DNA of 7,822 nucleotides, from the NCBI GenBank assembly GCA_022704925.1, contig JAKJFK010000077.1, forward strand, positions 1 through 7,822, given 5' to 3'. The DNA comes from a candidate division TA06 bacterium (lineage in GTDB: Bacteria > Ratteibacteria > UBA8468 > MWAK01). This document shows positions 1 to 5,093 of this stretch, one piece after another. The stretch's first letter is position 1. Every line of letters begins with the position of its first letter. The notes under the pieces are model-generated. The model was not told the DNA's origin and made no database searches. It was given only the letters and a program-made list of their open reading frames with translations. A program made the position numbers and the translations under genes.

Positions 1-10
1 GGGGTGCCGT

Positions 11-43
11 AAAAAAGGTTGCGGCTCCAAAGCGCCGGGAACC
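11..43 (-). terminator. possible intrinsic terminator, minus strand
   Basis: On the minus strand a stem made of GGTT/AACC (40-43 with 17-20) and CGGC/GCCG (34-37 with 22-25), separated by a small internal loop and closed by an 8-nt loop, runs straight into six T residues (complement of 11-16). This is the layout of a rho-independent terminator. The stem is interrupted and of moderate strength. It could end a long transcript from the tRNA-Leu gene, about 530 nt upstream on this strand, or something unseen. No minus-strand gene ends here, so the assignment is tentative. Confidence 0.35.
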
Positions 44-94
44 CGTCCGCCGAACCGCCCCCCGCCGCAAAAAAACCGGAGCCTGAGTTTTCGA

Positions 95-205
95 CCCGCC
101 GTGATCAAGCGAAGCGAGCCCGCCTCTGTTCTTTAAAATTCGTCTGGAATACGGTTCAGAAACAACGAGGCCGTGAAGCAGAGTCCTTCGGACACGCTTC
201 ACGGC
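95..205. repeat. 111-bp direct repeat, copy 1, with 3' hairpin
   Basis: This copy aligns without gaps to 298-408 at an offset of 203 bp. I count 12 mismatches in 111 positions. Eleven of them lie in 95-153; the stretch 154-205 differs at only one base. The conserved end holds a hairpin: GCCGTGAAGC (170-179) pairs with GCTTCACGGC (196-205), and inside it GTCC (183-186) pairs with GGAC (190-193) around a TTC loop. Copy 1 runs directly into the 34-bp repeat at 204-237. Confidence 0.85.
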
Positions 206-237
206 TCTCTTCAAGTCCTTTGTCAGGAAGCGGCGCC
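204..237. repeat. 34-bp repeat, copy 1
   Basis: These bases match 547-580 at 33 of 34 positions; the only change is C234 against T577. Copy 2 forms the 3' trailer and last acceptor bases of tRNA-Leu, so copy 1 looks like a displaced piece of the tRNA's downstream flank. It overlaps the end of the 111-bp repeat by 2 bp. Confidence 0.8.
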
Positions 238-297
238 CTTCGACCGGCCCTTATAAAAACCCAGGGCCAGGCTCAGGGCCGTTCGACTCGAAAACGG

Positions 298-408
298 CCC
301 GCCGTGAGCGAGCGAAGCAAGTCCCCCTCTGTCATTTGAAATTCGTCTGAGATACAGTTCAGAAACAACGAGGCCGTGAAGCAGAGTCCTTTGGACACGC
401 TTCACGGC
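298..408. repeat. 111-bp direct repeat, copy 2, with 3' hairpin
   Basis: This is the partner of 95-205. Its hairpin is GCCGTGAAGC (373-382) with GCTTCACGGC (399-408), with an inner GTCC/GGAC stem (386-389 with 393-396). The single difference from copy 1 in the hairpin is at 392 (T for C at 189), in the apical loop, so both stems are identical. Copy 2 abuts a second hairpin at 408-451 instead of the 34-bp repeat that follows copy 1. The two copies therefore share a unit but not its right flank. Confidence 0.85.
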
Positions 409-451
409 GGTGAAGTGTGCGCCGAGCTCGTCGAGGCGCTCTACTTCACCG
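408..451. repeat. imperfect inverted repeat (hairpin)
   Basis: CGGTGAAGT (408-416) is the exact reverse complement of ACTTCACCG (443-451). An inner GCGCC/GGCGC stem (419-423 with 435-439) leaves a small internal loop and an 11-nt apical loop. It overlaps the end of the 111-bp repeat by one base and touches the orphan tRNA piece at 451. Its outer arm shares the GTGAAG/CTTCAC core with the hairpins at 170-205 and 373-408, so it may be a variant of the same repeat class. Confidence 0.65.
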
Positions 452-469
452 TGCCGGAGGAGGGACTTG
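451..469 (-). repeat. orphan copy of tRNA-Leu 3' end
   Basis: These 19 bp are identical to 576-594. On the minus strand that covers half the T-loop, the 3' side of the T-stem, the 3' acceptor strand and the discriminator base of tRNA-Leu, plus one trailer base. The copy is in the same orientation as the tRNA, about 107 bp beyond its end. Duplicated tRNA 3' ends are the usual trace of site-specific integration, but the interval is far too short for an element and no integrase is seen. It may also be a partial tandem duplication. Confidence 0.6.
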
Positions 470-546
470 GCGCCCTCGGCTCCCACTGCGCCTCGGGTCG
501 GCCATTCGCTGGCAACGCTCCCTATTCGGTCGCCTTGCCTGACTTC

Positions 547-580
547 GCTCTCTTCAAGTCCTTTGTCAGGAAGCGGTGCC
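547..580. repeat. 34-bp repeat, copy 2 (tRNA 3' trailer)
   Basis: This is the partner of 204-237 (33 of 34 identical). On the minus strand it starts in the last acceptor bases of tRNA-Leu and continues as its 3' trailer. It contains TTCAAGTCC (553-561), the reverse complement of GGACTTGAA (588-596). On the minus-strand RNA the trailer therefore carries a 9-nt sequence complementary to the tRNA's own T-loop and T-stem. Confidence 0.8.
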
Positions 581-659
581 GGAGGAGGGACTTGAACCCT
601 CATGAGGTTGCCCTCACCGGATTTTGAGTCCGGCGCGTCTGCCATTCCACCACTCCGGC
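577..659 (-). tRNA. trnL: tRNA-Leu (anticodon CAA)
   Basis: On the minus strand this is an 83-nt class II tRNA that reads codon UUG. The acceptor stem is GCCGGAG/CTCCGGC (653-659 with 578-584), discriminator A at 577. The D-arm has a GTG/CGC stem and a GAATGGCAGA loop. The anticodon stem CCGGA/TCCGG holds the loop CTCAAAA, with CAA at 624-626. A long variable arm TGAGG-GCAA-CCTCA marks tRNA-Leu. The T-stem GAGGG/CCCTC closes the loop TTCAAGT. CCA is not encoded (the next bases read CCG), so a CCA-adding enzyme is needed. All stems pair except one G-T wobble in the D-stem. Confidence 0.97.
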
Positions 660-711
660 TTCTATTGCAGCGATTCCCTGGAAATGTTCCAGCGTCTCAT
701 TTGGAATTGAT

Positions 712-722
712 ATTTTATCATA
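712..722 (-). promoter_or_regulatory. possible -10 box of tRNA-Leu
   Basis: On the minus strand the overlapping hexamers TATGAT (717-722) and TAAAAT (712-717) each match the sigma-70 -10 consensus at 5 of 6 positions. They lie about 53-60 nt before the mature tRNA 5' end, which would give a leader of roughly 45 nt for RNase P to remove. No good -35 box is seen at the right spacing. The leader would contain a perfect CTGGAA-ATG-TTCCAG hairpin (678-692). Confidence 0.22.
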
Positions 723-864
723 TACGCCAGGACCTAACACCATCAGTATTCCGGGAGTAGGATGAGGCAGCCCATTCCTTCCAAAATCCAATTTCACATT
801 TAAGGAAATCTTCCAATCCAAGCTGACGGCCGGCCTTTAAACGTTCAGTCCCATCCGGTCATCA

Positions 865-870
865 TATATT
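865..870 (+). promoter_or_regulatory. weak -10 candidate for the operon
   Basis: TATATT sits in the short AT-rich run before the first operon gene, 60 nt from its ATG. It matches the sigma-70 -10 consensus at 5 of 6 positions. I see no acceptable -35 hexamer 16-18 bp upstream, so this is only the best available candidate. Confidence 0.2.
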
Positions 871-917
871 AAAGTCAGCTATGGGGGGCTTTTTTCGCAA
901 ACGGTTGCTCAGCAACA

Positions 918-924
918 GGGGAGG
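918..924 (+). promoter_or_regulatory. ribosome binding site deciding the start at 931
   Basis: GGGGAGG ends 6 nt before the ATG at 931 and directly abuts an in-frame GTG at 925, which is too close to use. It therefore selects ATG 931. A perfect inverted repeat, GTTGCT-C-AGCAAC (904-916), ends just before it. Confidence 0.6.
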
Positions 925-930
925 GTGGCT

Positions 931-1542
931 ATGAACGGAACAAAAAGGTTGACGGCACTGGCGTTGGTGCTGATTTTAGGTCTGGTCTGGTTCGGGCTGG
1001 CCAATTCGCAGGAAAACCGGGAACGCCGGAACACTGATGGAACGACGGCCGCCGGTGATGCGCAGGGACGTGGCAACCGCTCCGGTCGCTGGGATCCCCA
1101 GCAGATGAACCAGCGCCGGCTGGAGTGGATCAAGACGACTCTCCAGTCAAGTGACGAGGAATGGACCGTTTTACAACCGCGTCTCGAGAAGGTCTTGACC
1201 CTTTCGCGCCAGACCGGCGGCGGCCGCATGATGATGGGCCGCTCCGGCAGAGAAGGTTTTGGCGGCCGGCGTTCCGACACCCGGACCGATACCAACGCGG
1301 CGCGGCCGGGAAACGACCGAACCACCATCCAGTCTTCGCCCGTGGATAAGGCCGCCGGCGAACTGCAGCAACTGGTTAGCCAAAAAGACGCCTCTTCCGG
1401 GGCGATCGTCGCCAAGCTGACCGCCCTGCGCCAGGAGAAGGCCCGAGCCAAAACCGAACTGGCCGCCGCGCAGAAATCGCTCCGGGAAGTCCTGAACGCC
1501 CGTCAGGAGGCGCAGCTGGTTCTGATGGGTCTGCTCGAATAA
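931..1542 (+). CDS. small exported Arg/Gly-rich helical protein, Spy/CpxP-like
   Basis: This encodes a 203-residue predicted periplasmic protein of unknown function. Residues 1-26 are a signal peptide: basic KR at 5-6, a hydrophobic run 7-24 and a likely cut near Ala-Asn-Ser/Gln. Residues 28-58 are polar and rich in Arg, Gly and Thr. A first helix (59-95) carries 'DEEWTVLQPRLEKVLTL'; a flexible Arg/Gly-rich linker spans about 96-135; a long Ala/Leu/Lys/Arg helix from 137 to the C-terminus ends 'QEAQLVLMGLLE'. Two amphipathic helices split by a linker recall the Spy/CpxP (LTXXQ) periplasmic proteins, but no exact LTXXQ motif is visible, so this is resemblance only. The start is set by GGGGAGG at 918-924. 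It lies 37 nt before gspE with no terminator between, so it may be the first gene of the T2SS transcript, perhaps acting on pseudopilins or secreted substrates in the periplasm; that role is inferred from position only. Confidence 0.8.
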   Translation: MNGTKRLTALALVLILGLVWFGLANSQENRERRNTDGTTAAGDAQGRGNRSGRWDPQQMNQRRLEWIKTTLQSSDEEWTVLQPRLEKVLTLSRQTGGGRMMMGRSGREGFGGRRSDTRTDTNAARPGNDRTTIQSSPVDKAAGELQQLVSQKDASSGAIVAKLTALRQEKARAKTELAAAQKSLREVLNARQEAQLVLMGLLE

Positions 1543-1579
1543 TCTCGCTTCAACTCTCTCGCGAATCGAAAAAAAAGGC

Positions 1580-3334
1580 ATGATCGATATCGTCGGTAAA
1601 TTAATCGAAAACAAACTGTTGAATCGGGAAACGGCCGAACGGGTCCGTTCCTTAAGCAAATCGGGCGTTCCGCTTGATGAAGCGCTGCTGACCGGATCCG
1701 GCCTGGCCGAAGAAACCTTGCTGAAAATCCTGGCGGCCGAATTCAACGTTTCCTACCGCGATATCGAAGAATCTCTTCCGGGCCGGGAATTCCTTGCGGT
1801 TTTCCCGGCCCGCATTTTGATTGATCGCCAGCTGCTGCCCCTCTCCGAAGAGGCCGGCACGGTAATGGTTGCTACCAGCCGCCTCTTCGACACCGCCGGC
1901 ATCGACGAGCTGCGCCTGGCCACCGGGCGCGAATTCAAGCCGGTTCTGACCACGCCTTCCCAGATCCGGCAGGGGCTCAAGATCTGCCTCGGAATCGGCG
2001 CCGACACGGTGCAGTCGATGATTTCCGACAGTGAGGAGATGCCGATCACCGTGGTCACCGACGAGACCGAATCCGGGGTGGACCTCGGGGCGGCCGCCGA
2101 GGACGCCTCGATCATCCGGTTCGTCAACCAGATTCTCAAGGAGGCGATCGAACTGCGGGCGACCGACGTTCACTTCGAGCCCTTTGAAAACGAATTGCGC
2201 GTGCGGTACCGGATCGACGGGGTTTTGAAGGATGCCGCCGTCCCGCCCGAGATCCGCCGCTTCCAGGCGGCAATCGTCTCCCGTCTCAAGATAGTCAGTT
2301 CGCTCGACATCGCCGAAAAAAGGCTGCCCCAGGATGGCCGGATAAAGATTTTCGTCTCCGGGCGGGAGATTGACGTCCGGGTCTCGGTAATCCCGATGCT
2401 GCACGGAGAAGCGATTGTCCTGCGGCTGCTGGACCGGAACGCCGCCCTGCTGGGCCTGGCCCAACTCGGAATGTCGGAACGGGACCGGAACTTCTTCGGC
2501 CGGATGCTGGACCTTCCCCACGGGATCATCCTGGTCACCGGACCGACCGGCAGCGGCAAAACCACCACGCTTTACGCCGGTCTATCCACGATCAACGACA
2601 TCCAGCGCAAAATCGTCACCATCGAGGATCCGATCGAATACCATCTCCGGGGCATTAACCAGATTCAGGTTTCCAACAAGGCCGGCCTGACCTTCGCCTC
2701 GGGCCTGCGCGCCATCCTGTGCCACGACCCGGATGTCATCCTGGTCGGAGAGATCCGCGATTACGAGACGGCCGAAATTGCCGTCCAGGCCTCGTTGACC
2801 GGCCATCTTGTCTTCTCAACCCTGCATACCAACGATGCGCCGGGGGCTCCAACCCGGCTGGTGGACATGGGCGTCGAACCTTACCTGGTCGCCTCGTCCC
2901 TGGAGGCGGTCCTGGCCCAGCGCCTGGTCCGCCTGATCTGCCCGCACTGCAAAGAGGAGATAGCCGACGCCGACCGGGAGGTCCTGCGCCGGGAATATGG
3001 CGAGGAAATCCCGCCGGTGCTCTTTCGGGGGCGGGGTTGCCGCGAATGCCAGGGCACCGGCTACCTCGGGCGCAGCGGCGTCTTCGAATTCATGCACGTG
3101 ACCGATGATATCCGCGCCCTCATTCTCAAGCGGGCCTCTTCGCGCGAAATACGCGCCGCCGCGACCCGGCAGGGCATGCGCAGCCTCCGGGAAGACGGCT
3201 GGCGATTGATAAGCGAAGGTTTTACGACGCCTGAGGAGGTTATCCGCGTTACCAAGGATGAACGGGTAAACGGGACCAACTCCTACGGGACGGCGCCCGG
3301 TGAGCTGAATGAATCCGGACCGGTCCTGGAATAG
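1580..3334 (+). CDS. gspE: type II secretion ATPase GspE
   Basis: This is the cytoplasmic hexameric ATPase that powers pseudopilus assembly, docking on the inner-membrane platform (GspF, GspL). The protein has 584 residues, within the family's usual 500-600. Residues 1 to about 140 form the GspE/PilB N-terminal region. The N2 domain begins near 'ATDVHFEP' (194-201), a variant of ASDIHIEP. The C-terminal ATPase core has Walker A GPTGSGKT (321-328, Lys327), Asp box TIEDPIEY (347-354), Walker B region DPDVILVGEIRD (383-394, Glu391) and His box GHLVFSTLHTND (408-419). A tetracysteine zinc site, CPHC (454-457) and CREC (487-490), is typical of GspE/PilB and absent from PilT retraction ATPases. Cys381 stands in 'ILCHDPD' where Arg is usual. 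The ATG follows an A-rich run with GG only 1 nt away, a poor ribosome binding site. About 25 polar residues extend past the normal C-terminus. Confidence 0.96.
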   Translation: MIDIVGKLIENKLLNRETAERVRSLSKSGVPLDEALLTGSGLAEETLLKILAAEFNVSYRDIEESLPGREFLAVFPARILIDRQLLPLSEEAGTVMVATSRLFDTAGIDELRLATGREFKPVLTTPSQIRQGLKICLGIGADTVQSMISDSEEMPITVVTDETESGVDLGAAAEDASIIRFVNQILKEAIELRATDVHFEPFENELRVRYRIDGVLKDAAVPPEIRRFQAAIVSRLKIVSSLDIAEKRLPQDGRIKIFVSGREIDVRVSVIPMLHGEAIVLRLLDRNAALLGLAQLGMSERDRNFFGRMLDLPHGIILVTGPTGSGKTTTLYAGLSTINDIQRKIVTIEDPIEYHLRGINQIQVSNKAGLTFASGLRAILCHDPDVILVGEIRDYETAEIAVQASLTGHLVFSTLHTNDAPGAPTRLVDMGVEPYLVASSLEAVLAQRLVRLICPHCKEEIADADREVLRREYGEEIPPVLFRGRGCRECQGTGYLGRSGVFEFMHVTDDIRALILKRASSREIRAAATRQGMRSLREDGWRLISEGFTTPEEVIRVTKDERVNGTNSYGTAPGELNESGPVLE

Positions 3335-3348
3335 GCGACGGTCCGAAC

Positions 3349-3353
3349 GGAAG
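3349..3353 (+). promoter_or_regulatory. ribosome binding site deciding the gspF start
   Basis: GGAAG lies 6 nt before ATG 3360. It supports that start over the in-frame ATG at 3309, which lies inside gspE and would add 17 residues unlike any GspF N-terminus. Confidence 0.55.
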
Positions 3354-3359
3354 AACAAA

Positions 3360-4589
3360 ATGCCCGTTTTCTCGTACCAGGCTCTGAACGTCTCCGGTGA
3401 AAAGGTCTCCGGCACGCTGACCGCCGGCAGCCGTTCGGAGCTCCTCGAAGCGATCGGACGGCAGGGCCTGCGGCCGGTCTCGGTGAAGGAAATCGGGGCG
3501 GAGGAGGCACCGGCCGGGGTGGGAATTCGACGGCGCCTTTTCAGCCGGACGGCCGGTTCGCAGACCGGCGTCGAAGCCTTCACCCGCCAGCTGGCCAACC
3601 TGCTGGCCGCCGGTGTTCCGCTGAGCCGTTCCCTGGACATCGTAACCCGGGAAACGTCGGCGGCGGACGTCCGGCAGCAATGGAACACGATCCGGAACGA
3701 CATCAAGGGCGGCCTCTCCTTCGCGACCGCTTTAAGCAAGTGGCCGCGATCCTTCCCCCCGGTTTATGTTGCCATAGTACGCGCCGGGGAGACCGGCGGT
3801 TTCCTGAACCTGGCGCTGGAACAGATAGCCGATTTCCGCGCCCGGGAACATGACCTCAAGGGGCGGGTGAAGGCGGCGCTGGTTTACCCGGTGCTGCTGG
3901 CCGGACTGGCCGGCGTGGTACTCATCTTCCTGATGACCTATTTCATTCCTCGTTTTTCGGCGATATTCTCAGAGTTCGGAGGTTCGCTGCCCTGGCTGAC
4001 CAGGTTGATAATGAACCTCAGCCGCTGGCTGGTAGGGCACGGACTGATCCTGGCGGCCGCGGCCGTCGCGGGCATCATTTCCCTGCGCCGGGCCCTCGCC
4101 ACCGAAACCGGGCAGCGCGTCCTGGAACGGACCGTCCTGAAATTGCCCGGGATCGGCACCGTGGTGGCCAGGTTTGCCCTGGTCCGCTTCTCCCGCATGC
4201 TGGGTACCCTGCTGGGCGCGGGCGTACCGCTGGTGCTCGCCCTTAACGTCGCGCGCGAAGCCATCGGAAACCGGACGCTCTCCGACGCGGTGACGCGCGC
4301 GGTCGAAAACGTCAAAAGCGGATCGAGCCTGGCCATGGGGCTGGCCTCAAGCGAACGCCTCTTTCCGCCCTCGGTCGTGGAAATGGTGGCCGTCGCCGAG
4401 GAAAGCGGCAACCTTAACAAGGAATTGATCCGCCTGGCCACCTCGTACGAGAATGACCTGGATCGCCAGTTGCGCATGCTGGTTTCGGTCATCGAGCCGG
4501 TACTCCTGTTTTTGACGGCCGGCATCGTCGGCACGGTGGTAATCGGAATGCTCCTGCCGGTCTTTACGCTTCAGGACCTCATCCGTTGA
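3360..4589 (+). CDS. gspF: type II secretion inner-membrane platform protein GspF
   Basis: This is the polytopic inner-membrane protein at the centre of the T2SS assembly platform; it contacts GspE and is thought to pass ATPase motion to the growing pseudopilus. The protein has 409 residues, the normal family length. It opens with 'MPVFSYQALNVSGEKVSG', the typical GspF start. Two T2SSF repeats follow: one from 'FTRQLANLLAAGVPL' (Phe74) and one from 'FSRMLGTLLGAGVPL' (Phe277). Membrane segments are at about 178-196 (followed by 'IPRF'), 228-242 and 381-403, the usual three. The second copy of the LLxAGVPL motif is intact, so no truncation is seen. It starts 25 nt after gspE and ends 39 nt before gspG. 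Confidence 0.95.
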   Translation: MPVFSYQALNVSGEKVSGTLTAGSRSELLEAIGRQGLRPVSVKEIGAEEAPAGVGIRRRLFSRTAGSQTGVEAFTRQLANLLAAGVPLSRSLDIVTRETSAADVRQQWNTIRNDIKGGLSFATALSKWPRSFPPVYVAIVRAGETGGFLNLALEQIADFRAREHDLKGRVKAALVYPVLLAGLAGVVLIFLMTYFIPRFSAIFSEFGGSLPWLTRLIMNLSRWLVGHGLILAAAAVAGIISLRRALATETGQRVLERTVLKLPGIGTVVARFALVRFSRMLGTLLGAGVPLVLALNVAREAIGNRTLSDAVTRAVENVKSGSSLAMGLASSERLFPPSVVEMVAVAEESGNLNKELIRLATSYENDLDRQLRMLVSVIEPVLLFLTAGIVGTVVIGMLLPVFTLQDLIR

Positions 4590-4628
4590 AGCCCGGCCAT
4601 CTCAAATTATTAAAAGGAGGAGACAGTC

Positions 4629-5093
4629 ATGCCAAGCAAACCCTGTAAACGCGTCAAACCGGACAATTACTCCATTGGACGGTCCGGTAACCGGGGCTTC
4701 ACCCTGATCGAACTTCTGCTGGTCCTGGTGATCCTGACGATCCTGGCGGCCATCGTGGTTCCCAGGTATGCCAAGCGTTCCGAGCAGGCCCGCATCACCG
4801 CCGCGAGCACCGACATCGCCAGCCTGGAAGCGGCGCTGGACCTCTTCGAAGTCGACGCCGGCCGCTATCCAAGCACGGAAGAGGGACTCGAGGCCCTGGT
4901 CGAGGTGCCGGCCCAGCTTGAAAACTGGAAGGGGCCTTACATCAAGCGGGGAGTGCCGAAGGATCCCTGGGGCAACCCCTATGTTTACACCTCGCCGGGC
5001 GATAACAATTCCAACAGTTATGACCTTTACTCCTACGGCCCGGACGGAAAAGACGGCGGCGATGACGATATCGACAACTGGTCGGAACGGTAA
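4629..5093 (+). CDS. gspG: major pseudopilin GspG
   Basis: This is the main subunit of the periplasmic pseudopilus. The prepeptide has 154 residues. A 23-residue basic leader ends RG/FTLIE, so prepilin peptidase should cut after Gly23 and N-methylate Phe24; Glu28 is the conserved Glu5 of the mature protein. The hydrophobic helix runs to about residue 44. The globular part has the family signatures 'YPSTEEGLEALV' and 'DPWGNPYVY', then the acidic C-terminal loop 'YGPDGKDGGDDDIDNW', which in known GspG proteins binds a structural calcium ion. A strong AAGGAGGA (4614-4621) lies 7 nt before the ATG, the best ribosome binding site in the operon, as suits the most abundant subunit. Confidence 0.96.
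   Translation: MPSKPCKRVKPDNYSIGRSGNRGFTLIELLLVLVILTILAAIVVPRYAKRSEQARITAASTDIASLEAALDLFEVDAGRYPSTEEGLEALVEVPAQLENWKGPYIKRGVPKDPWGNPYVYTSPGDNNSNSYDLYSYGPDGKDGGDDDIDNWSER

Larger units (their letters stand above)
1..576. other. non-coding, repeat-rich region downstream of tRNA-Leu
   Basis: I find no credible protein gene here. Open frames exist on both strands, but their translations follow repeats and hairpins, change character at repeat borders and have no convincing ribosome binding site. The region is built from a 111-bp direct repeat (95-205, 298-408), a 34-bp repeat (204-237, 547-580), an orphan 19-bp copy of the tRNA 3' end (451-469) and several hairpins (17-43, 170-205, 373-408, 408-451). 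There are no transposase or integrase remnants and no CRISPR-like regular spacing. It resembles dispersed REP-like intergenic repeats that have collected beside a tRNA gene. Confidence 0.7.
660..930. other. AT-richer intergenic region between tRNA-Leu and the operon
   Basis: This divergent intergenic stretch should hold promoters for the minus-strand tRNA and the plus-strand operon. From about 661 to 821 it is visibly richer in A and T than anything else in the window. A minus-strand frame opened by TTG at 821 stays open into the tRNA, but it has no ribosome binding site and ends inside the tRNA, so I do not call it a gene. Two short perfect inverted repeats occur: CTGGAA/TTCCAG (678-692) and GTTGCT/AGCAAC (904-916). 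A T-run at 890-895 has no proper stem before it. Confidence 0.5.

Noticed and set aside
19-339. 106-residue plus-strand open frame at the left edge
   Set aside because: It crosses a hairpin and both repeat types, is of low complexity, has no ribosome binding site and shows no recognisable domain.
95-469. CRISPR array
   Set aside because: There are only two long copies, with no regular short repeat and spacer pattern and no cas genes.
376-627. Plus-strand open frames over the repeats and into the antisense of the tRNA
   Set aside because: They are translations of hairpins and antisense tRNA with no gene-like features.
223-645. 140-residue minus-strand open frame beginning in the tRNA
   Set aside because: Its first 25 or so residues are simply translated tRNA-Leu, and the rest is translated repeats. 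It has no ribosome binding site.
871-895. Terminator before the operon (G-run followed by T-run)
   Set aside because: The possible stem is only 3-4 bp (AAAG/CTTT or AGC/GCT) across a large loop, too weak to call.
1652-2521. 289-residue minus-strand open frame inside gspE
   Set aside because: It is the antisense shadow of gspE, which has full domain and motif support.
3309-3359. Upstream ATG for gspF
   Set aside because: It lies inside gspE, lacks a ribosome binding site and adds 17 residues before the typical MPVF GspF start, which has GGAAG 6 nt upstream.
2816-3739. 307-residue minus-strand open frame across the gspE/gspF junction
   Set aside because: It is an antisense shadow in GC-rich coding DNA and spans two well-supported genes on the other strand.
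4768-5061. Upstream extension of the gspH frame
   Set aside because: It overlaps gspG out of frame, and the translation is Pro/Arg/Thr-rich shadow sequence without a leader function.
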